This document shows, piece by piece, positions 14,301 through 25,555 of a stretch of DNA of 64,000 bases. Source of the DNA: Ifrita kowaldi (taxonomy: Eukaryota; Chordata; Aves; Passeriformes; Cinclosomatidae); contig VZRS01007523.1 of the NCBI GenBank assembly GCA_013398055.1, positions 565,398-629,397 of the forward strand, in the 5' to 3' direction. The notes under the pieces are model-generated. The model searched no databases. It saw only the letters and a program-made list of their open reading frames with translations, and had not been told where the DNA came from. The stretch's first letter is position 1, and every line of letters begins with the position of its first letter. Made by a program: the position numbers and the translations under genes.

Positions 14301-14436
14301 TACAATCACTTGTTCTATGACACCATTTGAGCTCTTACCTTAGTAAAATTATTCAAGTGACCTAGTTTTCTCATATTTGACACGCCTTGTAATTTGGCCA
14401 CATTTTGGAGAATCTCTCTCATATTATCACAAGGGT
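1..14436 (-). CDS. RICTOR: RICTOR, mTORC2 scaffold subunit; 5' part of spliced coding region (exons 2-5)
   Basis: This is the overall span; the exons are listed separately. RICTOR is the large armadillo/HEAT-repeat scaffold that defines mTOR complex 2 with mTOR, mLST8 and SIN1, and directs phosphorylation of AKT, SGK and PKC in the cytoplasm and at membranes. Four exons of 98, 65, 132 and 64 nt give about 120 residues near the N-terminus with a few substitutions from the human protein as I remember it. Phases join without error: the 98-nt exon supplies the last 2 nt of a split codon and ends in phase 0, the 65-nt exon ends TG, the 132-nt exon adds T and ends AG, and the 64-nt exon adds G. All introns are GT-AG. 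Exon 1 is not readable and exons 6 onward lie left of the window. The full protein is about 1,700 residues, so about 7 percent is visible. Confidence 0.95.
2323..2386 (-). CDS. RICTOR: RICTOR coding exon 5
   Basis: A 64-nt exon with acceptor ACTTACTTCAG and donor GTAAAATG. The first G completes Arg, followed by CIDIQQSNEVERTQALRLVR and K, apparently identical to human RICTOR. It ends in phase 0. The next expected segment, beginning MITVNASLFPSS, cannot be found between 1 and 2322, so that intron runs out of the window. Confidence 0.96.
3360..3491 (-). CDS. RICTOR: RICTOR coding exon 4
   Basis: A 132-nt exon with acceptor TTCTTTGTAG and donor GTACGTTT. It completes the split Cys, then reads LRLALLNEAKEVRAAGLRAL, RYLIRDSSILQKVLKLK and VDYLIA, ending with AG of a split Arg codon. 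This is the start of the RICTOR N-terminal armadillo-like domain. The only difference I notice from the human protein as remembered is Arg for Gln in RYLIRDSS. The strong conservation makes this the best anchor for identifying the gene. Confidence 0.97.
4345..4500 (-). mobile_element. CR1 LINE fragment, internal 3'-proximal region
   Basis: On the plus strand this reads 'gatgcggcccaggacataac', then 'catgtccagcagcactccca' and 'agtccttctcagcaggactg', the antisense of a CR1 segment that lies some hundreds of bases upstream of the element's 3' end. It is diverged and lacks both ends. It abuts a second CR1 fragment from the 3' end, so the two are either separate insertions or one rearranged copy. 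Confidence 0.7.
4518..4816 (-). mobile_element. CR1 LINE fragment, 3' region
   Basis: Plus-strand text such as 'ttcgagtccaactcctggcc', 'ggggagcctgttccagtgcc' and 'accctctggatgaagaactt' is the antisense of the CR1 3' untranslated end and the last part of the reverse-transcriptase frame (the LFSLEKRR-type region). About 300 bp remain. The terminal 8-base repeats are not obvious. The frame at 4658-4966 is a by-product of this repeat. Confidence 0.88.
5684..5748 (-). CDS. RICTOR: RICTOR coding exon 3
   Basis: A 65-nt exon with acceptor TTTTATTTTCAG and donor GTAAGTAG. It reads LLCNTGHAEEKLGFTYDSII plus I and the first two bases (TG) of a split cysteine codon. I recall human RICTOR as LLCDIGHSEEKLGFHYEDII here, so this is the less conserved linker between the first helices and the armadillo-type repeats. 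The TG joins T from the next exon to give Cys. Confidence 0.95.
5749..14338 (-). other. RICTOR: RICTOR intron 2
   Basis: An 8.6-kb intron between exons 3 and 2. It is uniformly AT-rich and I recognise no exon, RNA gene or CR1 copy. It contains a 35-bp-period duplication at 5842-5905 and a small inverted repeat (agaccacc...ggtggtct) at about 10943-10966. The many 60-90-codon frames show no family resemblance. Confidence 0.65.
5842..5905. repeat. 35-bp-period tandem duplication (two units)
   Basis: A 29-bp block beginning tttaggaaggaatt at 5842-5870 recurs at 5877-5905 with two substitutions (cag becomes taa). It lies inside RICTOR intron 2. This looks like a local tandem duplication. Confidence 0.8.
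14339..14436 (-). CDS. RICTOR: RICTOR coding exon 2
   Basis: A 98-nt exon. The acceptor is a T-rich tract ending TTTTGCAG at 14437 and above; the donor is GTAAGAG just below 14339. After two nucleotides that finish a split codon, the frame reads P-C-D-N-M-R-E-I-L-Q-N-V-A-K, then LQGVSNMRKLGHLNNFTK. This is the N-terminal helical segment of RICTOR, where I recall human having EPSDNLREILQNVARLQGV. A start in this phase requires exon 1 to end with one base of a codon, which agrees with the 97-nt coding part of human exon 1. The exon ends in phase 0, compatible with the 65-nt exon that follows. Confidence 0.96.
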
Positions 14437-15040
14437 CTGCAAAATAAAACAGCGTATTAGGAGATACAGTAAAAAAAAAAGGAACAAAAATCTAAACATG
14501 CATTCAACAAGCAGTTTTGTAAATATAATAGGTACTCCCCTCATCTGAGTTAGGGATGCAGAGCACTTTTGCTCCAAGAAGCATCAATCTGATTTATGCT
14601 AGGGACGAAAACCAGGCACACCTGAGTTCTGTTGAATAAATGCTAAAGGCCATGGAAGAGAGACACTCTAAAGCAGCTTTTAATCAGTATCTTAGATTTG
14701 CAGTTGACAAAGAAATCCATTTTGTGCCTGAAATGCCAATCCCTACATCTTGTAACTGAACAACTTTACTCTTAATCCCCTTGTAATTTAAACACAAAGT
14801 AAGCTGAAAGACAGACGTAAAAATACAGCACAGTACTGGCACACCACATTATTCCTTTTTTCTTCCAGACAAAGGGTTGATGGGATTTTGGAAAGATGGG
14901 ACCTCTTTTGTTCTCTCCACATTAATTACTTTCCATAATGATGATAAACTTTAAACAGCCTTTCCAATGAAACGGGAAGTGAACTATGAGGTAAACAAAA
15001 GACTTAAGAATCTCTTCTCCTTTTTTCCCAACGGTCCACC

Positions 15041-15115
15041 ATACCAACAAAGACAGACAAACACAAAAACCCCATCCACAACAACAAAACCCCACAAACC
15101 AGTATTCACACACCA
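15041..15115. repeat. A/C-rich low-complexity tract
   Basis: The plus strand runs through caaagacagacaaacac, aaaaaccccatcc and acaacaacaaaaccccacaaa with almost no G or T. The complement resembles the G/T-rich patches at 18296-18430, 25507-25555 and 1455-1470. The overlapping frames on both strands here come from composition. Confidence 0.7.
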
Positions 15116-16560
15116 ACTGATGACCCTGAATTTTGCTGGAAAACAGAAAACAAATACCATTATGAGAAGAGACTCTCTTGTCCCACTTCTGGGATTAAGG
15201 ATGGAAGTTGAGGCAGAGTGGAACAAGCAGCACAGAGTGGGGCTGGGCCCAGGGAGCTACCGCAACAGACGCTGAAGTAAGACCGGTACCGAGTGGTACT
15301 GTGGCAGTGCAGTTTTTAAAAGGACGTATTTGACACAAGATTCTCATGGAGTCTTAGATTAGACACTGAGCATAGGTATTACAACAATACTATCAGAAGT
15401 TTTAGATAAATGAAAAACCAAGGCTATCCTGAAGATGTAAACTATTGAAAGTAATACATTACCAAAATGAAGAAATAACTGCACTACATAAAATGAAGTC
15501 TTTAGAACATGCCTGAACACCAAACATCTAAAAAGCAGCAAAGAGAGAGCTTTTACGTGTGGTGTCCCACACTAACTTCCATAAGAAAAACTTGCCTCCT
15601 ACTGCAGAATGGAAGAGCTACAGCAGAGTTGGTGGCATATACATAGTCTTCTACCTTCCTGCTCCTCCTCAAAGCGTGTTTGTGTATTTTTCATTATGCA
15701 AAGGAAATCACGCATTGGAGATGTAAAGGAAGTACCATCTTCACTACCTCTCTACAAACCATGCTTTTACATTACTTTCTGTAGTTTAAAAACTTAAACC
15801 AACAGATTTGGAAAAGCAAACATAAGTAGCAATCTTATCAGGATATATCCAGAATGTGTTTCGCAAGACGAGACCTCTACTTGCACCATAATCAACAATC
15901 AAGACATTATTTAAAATCATGACACCCATAGACAGGCACCCCAATTAACGTGTACAAACCTGTTAACCCACTGTAGTCAATGAAGATTTTGTCTATCAGC
16001 CAATGAAATCAAATGCCATTAACTTGATTAGCTGCTAGATGCCTACTCAAGGGTAAGTTAATCAATTGTATTGACTACGGTGTTAATAACAAAACTTTAG
16101 CACATGTAGAGACATGCTGCTGTCACACCACGTAATTGTGGTAATTTTCAAACAAAGGATCAGTGAGATTTTGGGCAGACATGATAAGTTCTTAAATAAG
16201 TTCATCAATTTCTGTTAGCACCAGCCTGACGTGAAAGATCCTTTTCCACAAACCTAATCACAGCATACCCAAAGTCAACTATCAGATACAGAAGTACAGA
16301 CACAGCTATCTTGCACTGCTGAGCAGTATGCACAGTAAAACCAGATATCTAATAACTCTGAAATTAAATTGCAGTATGTGCATGGACCTCTTTGAATCCC
16401 TAGGAAAAAAAGAAAAAAAAAAAAAACTCTGATATGATCACAGAAATAAGAAACAGTGAGAATCTTACTGGATCTATCCCAGGTTTAGGATTCCTCTTCA
16501 CAATTTGCTTTTCCAGGGCTTAACTCAGTTTAAGAGGTTTGCAATAGCGCAATATATAAA

Positions 16561-16702
16561 ATCATGGAATGGTTTGGATTGGAAAGGACCTTAAACATCA
16601 CCTAGTTCCAACCCCCTTGCCATGGGCAGGGAATCTTTCACAGACCAGGCTGCTCAGAGCCCCATCTAACCTGGCCTTGAACACTTCAAAGGATGGAGCA
16701 CA
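16561..16702 (-). mobile_element. CR1 LINE 3'-end fragment
   Basis: The plus strand reads 'atcatggaatggtttggatt', 'ggaaaggaccttaaacatca', 'ccttgccatgggcagggaat' and 'cctggccttgaacacttc', the antisense of the CR1 3' end with its terminal 8-base repeat on the left. About 140 bp remain, which is typical 5' truncation. Confidence 0.92.
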
Positions 16703-18295
16703 CTGAGAACAAGTAGCTGGGATTAGTTATGGCACTACAAATATTTTATATCATATAGCCCCTTAATTTCAAGGCAACGTAACAGGAGAGGATAATAACT
16801 TCCTCATAACCTTGGTTCTTTGAAAATACAGTTTGGCTCATATCTATGCTTTGGCCTGCCTTGAGTAACGTGTGGGAATTTCCCTGGCTCACATCACTTT
16901 TGGACCGGTAGAATTCCCCGTTATGCCACAAGAAACATCCCAGGTGAGCAGTCTTAGAGCAATATAACTTTCCAAAATTACTGAAAGTAGGTTTCAATTT
17001 TGAAAGTGCAGATGGCTACATATGCATGGTAAAACCCTACGAAAACTAAACTCGCCGTATGGACAGGAAAGACCACAGGACTAGCCCAGAAAACCTCTTG
17101 TGCAATGGCAATGCACATTGCTATTTGCCTATCTGATAAAGCTGGCATTAACTCAGAAGTGTGCAAGCTGCCCTATGGAAAAAGCCAGTCAATTTGGATG
17201 TGAAGAAATAAGGACACAATGATACTACGATTTCCCATATTAACAATTCTGTAGCAATGACAGATCTGTATAATAAGAATGCCTAAATAAAACGTATATT
17301 AAAAATATTTTCCTCTATTTTTGCATGAGAAACTGCAGTTACAGCAACTTTTCCCTCACCTTGTCCTCTTTCTGTTGAGGAAAAAATTATTTTTACAGAC
17401 TGAAAAGTTTGAGGAAAGACATGTTTGTGACACTTAGCAGGGCAGTCAGGTATTTCCCAGAAGCTTCATTAGCAGATAAGTAATTTGAAGCGAACTGGCA
17501 ACTCCGGAACAAAAGCTACAAAACTGTGAGAAAACTGAGAACATGACAGACATTTCCACAACTGAATTGATAATACAAACAGAGCAAGTTAGCTGTCTCA
17601 CTCATCAGTCCTATCAAAACCACTGCTGCTGCAGAAAAACAAGACAGTAAAGAAATAAAGACCCTCTCATAACATATTACCTCAGAAGGAACTAAAATAA
17701 CAGAAGCCTTTTTGGTCAAATATTGTCAGGTGAAGTCTTGTTTTAAAACTTCAGAAGAACCTTCTCACAAAAAGTATCCTATTAAAAATTTAACAAAATA
17801 ACTGCAACATACTAACTTCAAGGAAAGACTGGCTATATTGTTTTTCCCTCTTCTGAAAATGCATCATACATTACAAAGAAGTAGAAAATTTATATTACTT
17901 ACTCAAGAGTGACTCACTTTCAGTAAGAGTAAAGCCAGTAAGGAAGGTAGGCAGGCTTAAAAAAACTTCACATCGCAGATGTAAAAGAATTTAAACCAAC
18001 AAATGTGACATCACAAATGGCGATTCAGTCTTTTGCTAGGCTGTCCCTCACACTGAAATGGGCTTGGAAATAGACTAAATACATTCTGGATTCTAGAAAC
18101 TAAGCCATGTGGCTTTCCTGTAATTACAGATCAGATCCAGCACTGTCTATCTTCCTGTCATAAAATCTTACAGAGGCACTATAAAATACCGAGTAATGCA
18201 GAAATAGAAAAAAGCATAGCGCAAAATCAGAGACTGATCTACCAAAGTATCACAGCCTCAACATTTCATTGTCTAGCTTAACAGTTCGTCTTGGT

Positions 18296-18430
18296 GTGGA
18301 CACAGACTTTTTTGTTGTTGTTGTTTGGTTTTCTGTTTGTTTGGGTTTGTTGGAGGTAGGTTTTTCGTTGGGTTTTGTTTTTATTTTGGGCGGGTTGCAG
18401 GGGAAGAAGAAGGGGGTGTTGTTGGTGTTT
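18296..18430. repeat. G/T-rich low-complexity tract beside a SINE tail
   Basis: The sequence is built from TTGTTG, GTTTGTTTGGG, GGTTTTG and later GAAGAAGGGGG runs with very few C. It directly adjoins the 3' tail of the minus-strand SINE at 18431, so part of it may be the microsatellite-like 3' extension of that element, read as A/C-rich on the element's strand. Confidence 0.6.
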
Positions 18431-18573
18431 CAGAGATTCACAGAATACTCTGAATTGGAAGGGACCCATGAGAATCCCTGACTCGAACTCCTCAGTAAAC
18501 GGCTCACACAGGGATTGAACTCAAAACCTTGGTGTTATTAGCACCATGCTCTAACCAACTGAGCTAATTGGTG
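18431..18573 (-). mobile_element. TguSINE1-like SINE: tRNA-Ile head with CR1 3' tail
   Basis: Read on the minus strand, the element starts with a 73-nt tRNA-like head (18573 to 18501). It has an A box (TTAGCTCAGTTGG), a perfectly paired anticodon stem TGGTG/CACCA around loop CTAATAA with anticodon AAT (18537-18539), and a B box (AGTTCAATCCC), matching tRNA-Ile(AAT). Next comes a short linker, then a CR1 3' end (gtcccttccaattcagag) ending ATTCTGTGAATCTCTG. Known biology: TguSINE1 of passerine birds is a tRNA-Ile-derived SINE whose CR1-type tail lets CR1 machinery copy it. Mismatches in the D and T arms and the abnormal acceptor stem show it is a retroposon, not a working tRNA gene. Confidence 0.88.
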
Positions 18574-18773
18574 TTGCACGTGTTTTTTCAAGGACCCCAG
18601 TTCATATCACTGCTGCAGAGATTTCTTAGCTCTTACTCTCCAGCTCGTCAGAAGTTTCTGTTTTACATCTGAAACGAAAAGCAAGAAGAGAAGCTACTTG
18701 TTACTATTTTAAGACCCCTCAAAAGTCTATGCTTTCCTGACTCACTTCATTTATTACTGAGATGCTGACTCGT

Positions 18774-18981
18774 ATTGGGAAAAATTTCTTCACCAAAAGG
18801 GTTGACAAGCATTGGAACAAGCTGCCCAGAGAAGTAGTTGAGTCACCATCCCTGGAGGTAATTAAAAGATACATACACGTGGCACTTAGGGACATAGTTT
18901 AGTGGTGAACTTGGCAATGCCAGGTTTACAGTTGGATTCAATGATCAAGGGTCTATCCCAACCAAAATGACTCTATGATCT
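18774..18981 (+). mobile_element. CR1 LINE 3'-end fragment
   Basis: The plus strand reads 'aatttcttcaccaaaagggt', 'gcattggaacaagctgccca', 'tcaccatccctggaggta', 'ggcacttagggacatagttt' and ends 'atgactctatgatct', the usual CR1 3' UTR order with the terminal repeat on the right. About 210 bp survive. It lies only 200 bp from the oppositely oriented SINE. Confidence 0.92.
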
Positions 18982-20152
18982 CCAGCTGGCCCACAGCAAC
19001 AACTAAATATCTTCACATTCTTTGCCATGATGCTTCTGAGAGTGGAGCTGTGCAAAATGACTAAACTGATCTTCCAGCTTTCTTCTGCCAAAAGATGAAC
19101 AAGCCCTTCCCTTACTTTCCTTCTCTCTCCTGTCCCACTGTTTATTTCCTTCCCTCCTGTCCCACCATTATCCTTAACACTACTTCAGCACCCATCTTCA
19201 AATTCACAATAAAATTATCCTGCCAAGTATCTCAGCAGAATCCTTTCTTGTTCTTCTGACTGTGTTAGTTCTCTAGTGAGTTACTGACTCCAACTGAGTA
19301 TTAAATTTTTACAAAATCCACTCCTAAGTAGCTGTGCCACTGAGCCATTCACACGTAGAGTAGTGGAAGCAAGACATACCTGTTCTGTATGACACTCAGT
19401 AGAAAAAGGTAATCTTTTTATTTACCTGGACTTTACAACTGACAAGTTGTCCCAAATATTGTACACAAAACCACTTTGCTCAAATGTCATCTACAAACTT
19501 GTTGATACACATAAAAATTCCAAGTCAGCCCACTTGTGTCCTGCAGCACCAGCTTAGCTTGCTAATCACTGCTGTCATTTTCTGTCTGTCTGCTTTTTGT
19601 TGGATAGCAAAAACTTTTAGGTAGCAGTAGTTGCTCTGTTTGCTTCTGTTACACTAAACACAGTTTCTCACCCACAATTCTTTGCACTAACACCCTGTAC
19701 TAACAATTATAATCTTTAGCACAGAGCAAAGCTGGTGCTTTTGTAACTCCAGCCTCAAGAACTACATGATTCTCTATGCCTAAATGTACGTCACAGATGC
19801 ACGTACATTAAAAATCTCCAATGTTGTGTTGTTGTTTGTTTTTAAACTCTCATGACCTCTTAAGGCTTAACTCATTTTTTCACCCCTTCAGGACTGTGAC
19901 ATTGTTTTTCCCCAGTGAAAACCATGATGCATTCTGACAATCCCATTCTCCAGAGATAAAGAACACCACAGAAGTCCAGCTACACAAAACAGCTAGCACT
20001 CCATCTAATGCAGGGATGAAATAGGACCAGCAATAGCTATATAAGCACAAGTGACGACTCCTTTCACCTGACAGATTTAGTAGCATTGTTTGATCACATT
20101 CAGCATGCTAGCAGCATGCCAATTCGCTGTTCTGTTATGCACATGTGAATGA

Positions 20153-20174
20153 AAAAGAAAAAAAAAAAAAAAAA
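20153..20174. repeat. Poly(A) tract
   Basis: An almost pure A run interrupted by one G near its left end. No target-site duplication or retroposon body is obvious on either side. Confidence 0.7.
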
Positions 20175-20894
20175 GAATGGTAGGCTTTAGCACACAAATA
20201 ATTCAGTAACTCTGAAGTCAGGCATGAGTTAAACTGAGGAATGTGTACTATATGCATCACTTGGTAGGTGCTAAAACAGTACACAGTACTGTACACAGTA
20301 GCCAATGTATATACAGTAACTCTCAAGTGAGAGACTGCACTAGCAGCTGATGTCACACCCACTAGAATCACAAGGCCCAAAAAGTGAAATAAAAGATTAA
20401 ATACTCCTAAATACATCCTTTAAAGAAGGAAGTTGTACTTAACTACAGTCATGCATCTCACTATTGACAAAGAACATGAGAAGTATCTTTCTCTTACTGA
20501 AAGAATCACAGTAATGATTGGATAATGGATAATCCTGGTGAACTTCCTATACACCTCTACATTTATCAGGTATTTTTAGAGTGTAAAAGCCATGCAACTG
20601 CATATTGTTAAGCTGCTCTTAGTAGCTTGTTAAAGTACAAGCTGCCAAAAGGAAGGAAGTTGAGTGAAATACACCAACTAGAAACATTAATGCACTGTTC
20701 TCCACTTCCACTGAAACAGCAATGAGTTATCGGTTATTAAAAGCAGTGAAACATTAGAAATCAGTTACTTAGAGGTGCCTATGTAAGACTATACGATAAG
20801 TAATCAGCCTCCCAAAACACATTTTAATCAAGACCTTTAATAATGAAATGAGACATCAATGACAAGTCATATCCTACCATTACCAACTTGTTGC

Positions 20895-20966
20895 AAAAAA
20901 AAAAAAAAANNNNNNNNNNNNNNNNNNNNNNNNNNNNNNNNNNNNNNNNNNNAAAAAAAAAAAAAA
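20895..20966. other. Assembly gap bounded by poly(A)
   Basis: Forty-three N (20910-20952) are flanked by 15 A on the left and 14 A on the right. The gap probably sits within a long A homopolymer or between two tracts. The frame spanning 20859-21080 crosses it and is meaningless. Confidence 0.95.
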
Positions 20967-23900
20967 TCAGGACAATTATGTAATCTCCATGATATTAAAG
21001 TATTCTTAATTTACATCCACTTCAAAAGGTGGAAACTGCACAGAAAACCTGAGAATGTGAAAGATGAGAAAGACATATAAAAAGAGAAAACTCTGCAACA
21101 CAGATCACTCCTGTATTATTTATATTAACATATCAACTCTGCCAGATTCCAAAAAATTAGTGCATGAAAACTTTACATTCAACCTGTGATTTTCAAAAAC
21201 ACAGATTACTGTGTTTGATAGATATGTTTAGACTGAAAGTATGTCTCAATTTATAGTGTAAAAACATAAAAACCTGTTTGTTGTATCAAGTTAATGTAGT
21301 TATGTTGAAAAATGTACTGAATGCTAGCCAGACAGATATCCTCTATGATCACAGTCAAAATTCTGCTATCACATTTAAAAGCCACAAGGTGGGAAATACT
21401 TTTCACTGGTATAACGTGATACAAATGTTTTGCCAAATAAGACTTGAAAATTTTTAGATTAAAAAAATCCACATGCATATCAAGTTTTAACAACTGAGAA
21501 TAACCCCTTAGAAAGTACCTATGACTAAAGAGTGATTTCTGCAGAATGCACCTAGAGACTCATTTAGTTTGATTCCCATAGCTTTCACGGGGGAACCATA
21601 CAAAGAGCACTTTATTTTGAATATAGGTAAGTTCCAGTAACTCATGTTTGTGAAAACAGAAAGCAAAGAAAAACTAAGAACTCAGACTATTTTCACCCTT
21701 GTTGCTTAAGAAAGCTATGAATATATGAAACTGGCTCACTAATATGGAAAAAAACACACATCCTCTCTTTCACAGCAGTCAGAAAAGAAAGCAACAAAAC
21801 TACTCCTCTTCCTACATCACTGAAGCAGGAATTAACCATCACATATACAAAAATGCCTGTGAACAAGAAAGCAGTGGAAAAGACAGCATATTCAAGGTAG
21901 GATTCAGGTATTACTAAAACTTCAGATAAATAGGAAATCATGCATCAGGATTACTTAGGCATCTAATCCTTCATATTTAATTCTCTACATCTAGACTTGC
22001 ATACACGTGCTTCTGAAAACAAATAAATAAAATTTAAACTCCTACTGTGATTGTACAGATTTCTCTTCTGCAGATGTGTGCAAAATGTTGTAAATAAAAG
22101 GATTTTTTTTTTTTTTTTAAATTTCAACATTCCTAAGTACAGGTAAAGGTGGCAGGAAATAAACAGTCTGATGTTGCAGTCAGCTTGAAGAGCAGTTCCA
22201 AAATGGACCACTTTCCAAAATGCTGAAAAATCTTATAATATTATTTCTAACCAAGACACTGAGATTATACGTGTAGAAAAGCTATTCTTACATCCACACC
22301 TTGGAATTATGTTAATTATTCCCAATGTGTGATCTTGTATGCCAGTTTTGCAAACAGCATTGCTTTACTGCTAAAACTTCTAAAAAATGGGTTCCATAGT
22401 TGAAATGTTAACAGCTTTCCCAGGATAGAAAGAAAACTGAAGGACCATTCCAAAGGATAACTACAATGGTGATTTGAAAATTAATTACATATAGTTTTTG
22501 ATAAACAAACTAGTCTTTAAATGCTTTATAGCAATACAAAATCTAGTGTCCTGCACAGCTTCCTCAAAGACCAATTACGAAAATAGTATTAAATAATATT
22601 AGTTAGGACTACATAAGGTACCAAGACATATTTAAAAAACTGTTATTTAAAATAAGCTTGTCTATTCCTACAGAGAAAATTTTTAATTTAATCCTCCATT
22701 TAAATTTTGAGTTACATCCTCAGCTCCTAGGTAGACATGATGTTGATGCCAAGAATCATAGCAGTAAGTCTTGATATACAGAGTCTCTGTGAATTACAAA
22801 CTTACTCCCAGTTCCCCAACCTCTTCCCCCACAAAAAATCCCATCAGAATGTCATCTCTCTGCTCTACAGGATACACGACTGTAACTATTCCATACTATT
22901 ATGACTAAAACCAGACCGGAATCCTAGTCTCTTAAAATTTCTATCATGATCACTTAAAAATACACGTAAGAATACACAAATATAAATAATTCCGGAATAC
23001 AGTTAAATTCAGGAAGAACTTCCTCTAAACTTTCAAAAGCTCAGATGCTTAAAAGCAAAAAGAGAAAGAAAAAAAAGAAGACAAAAAACACAGAGGGTCA
23101 ACATGTTGGAGGCTGGGGAACATTCCGTAACTGTGTGACTATGCATTTGTTTGCCCTGTTGTTCTGCTCTCTTCTTTGCAACAATTATCAACTCCTGCCA
23201 AGGTTGGAGTGACCCAGTACAACTGTTCTTACACTCAAGAGCCAGTAAAAGTGTTTCCCAGATTTACAAAATTGCTTATGTCGGTACCCAAATCAAATTA
23301 ATACTTCCCAGAACATCAATGATGAATTTGAATGGTGAATGTAAGTTCATTGTAATGGTTTAGAAAATTATCTTCAGTTCTTCCAACTAATTTTCTTCTT
23401 TTCTGCCACCACTCCTAGAAGTAGAAGTATCAGGATGGTCATAATTTTCAGTTGTTTTAATAAAACACTGTGCTTTTCTGACATCTTGCAACTAACGTTT
23501 GGAGAGTAGACCAGGCAAATCTGCTTTCAAAACCACTTGAGAATTTTGATCACGTATTTCTCTGAGTATTATCAAACTGAAATATGATCCTATTCTAGGA
23601 TTACTTTCTCAATTAGCATTCTGATTCTTCTCTGCATCATTTCAATTTGTTCAAGAACCTGAAAGCAGAAATCCTACATGGCTTTTACTAATAAACTCTA
23701 AGGTGTCAGGAAGTAGTCACTGTCCCAGAAATATCCTGTTACATGTTAAGTCCATCAACATTAGCAGATGTAGGATCACCCAGTTTGCCAATCAAGACAT
23801 GAAGGGCAATTTGGCACAACATGGAAACACCACGCAATAACATACTCAAATTCAAACATTAATACAGGGGCACAACTAGAAACTACAGGTAATTCACAAA

Positions 23901-25109
23901 CAGTACTGACTGCAGCAGGAAACATTTAAACTGTGGCAAATCTGATGTGATGTCTTCCTCATCCTAAAATGCCATAACCAGAATATTTCAAAATAGCACT
24001 GATTGATGATATTTGTGGACTTCATTCCCTCGTACTAAGGAACAGGAGAGGCCCTTGTCTCACATAGGTAATACAGTCACATTGCTGTGACCATTCAAGA
24101 CTTCTACTCTTTCTCCTGAAAAAGGACAGGAAGTGTCATATTTATAGATCCCACATGATCTAAATACAATTCTTTGAAGACAGAAGACACCTAATCTATT
24201 AGTCAATCTCAACTTAGAAAAACCTATTCCACTGCAGCAACAGGCTAAGCTAAAAACAGAGCTGCTAACACCACGTTTATGGAAACAGCAAGATTTTTTT
24301 CTATTTCATTTTTTGTACTTCATGAAAAAAAACCCAGAAGTCTACCCACGACACACACATATGGTTTGCATAAAGAACGAGATGAACACATTGTAAATTC
24401 TCAAGATATGAGGTTGCTCAAACTAAATTCTGACTTCACTGATGCTCAGGAGGTAACAAAGGAGTAAGATTACTTACAGATTTAATAATTTGTTTTTAAA
24501 GAAGTAATTTCTAGGCAACAGCTGTTCTTGAAAGTCATCTATTTTTATGAAGTAATTATTTTTAAATATATGTATTTATTTATAGTCTACGTACACTTCA
24601 CACAGGAAACCAATCTTCTATGCAGCTAAAAAAACCCAAACAAAATCCCTGTGTTGTTCACCATACATCTTTACATGAAGAGATTAATGAAATTATTCTT
24701 TGTTACTCTTAAAATTATTGTGTATTTTTCCATAAATCAAGGCCATATCGTTTTGCTTTAAATACCTTAACTCTATGCATAAGCATCTCTACCAATCATT
24801 CTGTAGTCTTACATCAACAGAGGTAGTTAATTTCACAATGAACACTTATGCAAATAGGGCACAGAGATGCACTTACTCCATTTCAGCCAAATGACTGCTA
24901 ACTCACAGGAGCCATTTCAAAGATGGGCAAGTAAGGGTAATCTTTACCATTTTGCCATCCTTTTTGCCTTAGACTTAAACGGTTACTGAAAGTATCATTT
25001 ATAAACAGCATGAAATTATGTTCTCTAACCACTTCCCAACTGAAACAGAATTAAAAATTTTCATTTTGCATCTCAGACAATTAAGCACATTTCTAGTTAA
25101 CAAGCAAAC

Positions 25110-25128
25110 AAATAAATAAATAAATAAA
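25110..25128. repeat. (AAAT)n microsatellite
   Basis: About five AATA-type tetranucleotide units in RICTOR intron 1. Confidence 0.8.
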
Positions 25129-25506
25129 CTTAAAACTGTATTTCTGAAATGGTGCAGGAGCAACCACCTGACTGAATGTTCAGATGTACCCAAAACCACA
25201 GCAGTAAATAGCAGTTTAACTAAAATGAGCTTAGGGAAATCTAGTGAAGAAGAAAACCAGTAAATTCAGAAAAAAAGTCTCCCTTTTAGGAAAATGTTCA
25301 TAAAGGCTATCACTCAGATTGATTTATTAATGAACAACATTGATTCAAATGCCATTGCTGCACAGGTAGAATTTAGGTGAAGAGATTTCCTCATTACATT
25401 TATTTACCCAAACCTATGCAGGCCACCACTGACACCTAGAAAGCTTTCAAATACGTGTTAACAGTAAAAATTCAGTCAAATAACTAAATAATACAATTGT
25501 AAGTAT

Positions 25507-25555
25507 TTTTTTTTTGGTCTTTGGGATTGGGGTTTGTGTTTGGGTTTGTTTTTTT
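25507..25555. repeat. G/T-rich low-complexity tract
   Basis: Poly(T) followed by GGTCTTTGGGATTGGGG, TTTGTGTTTGGG and a second poly(T). Its style matches the G/T-rich tract at 18296-18430. Confidence 0.65.

Noticed and set aside
18501..18573. Functional tRNA-Ile(AAT) gene on the minus strand
   Set aside because: The acceptor stem does not pair properly, the D and T arms carry changes, and a CR1 tail is fused downstream. It is the head of a SINE.
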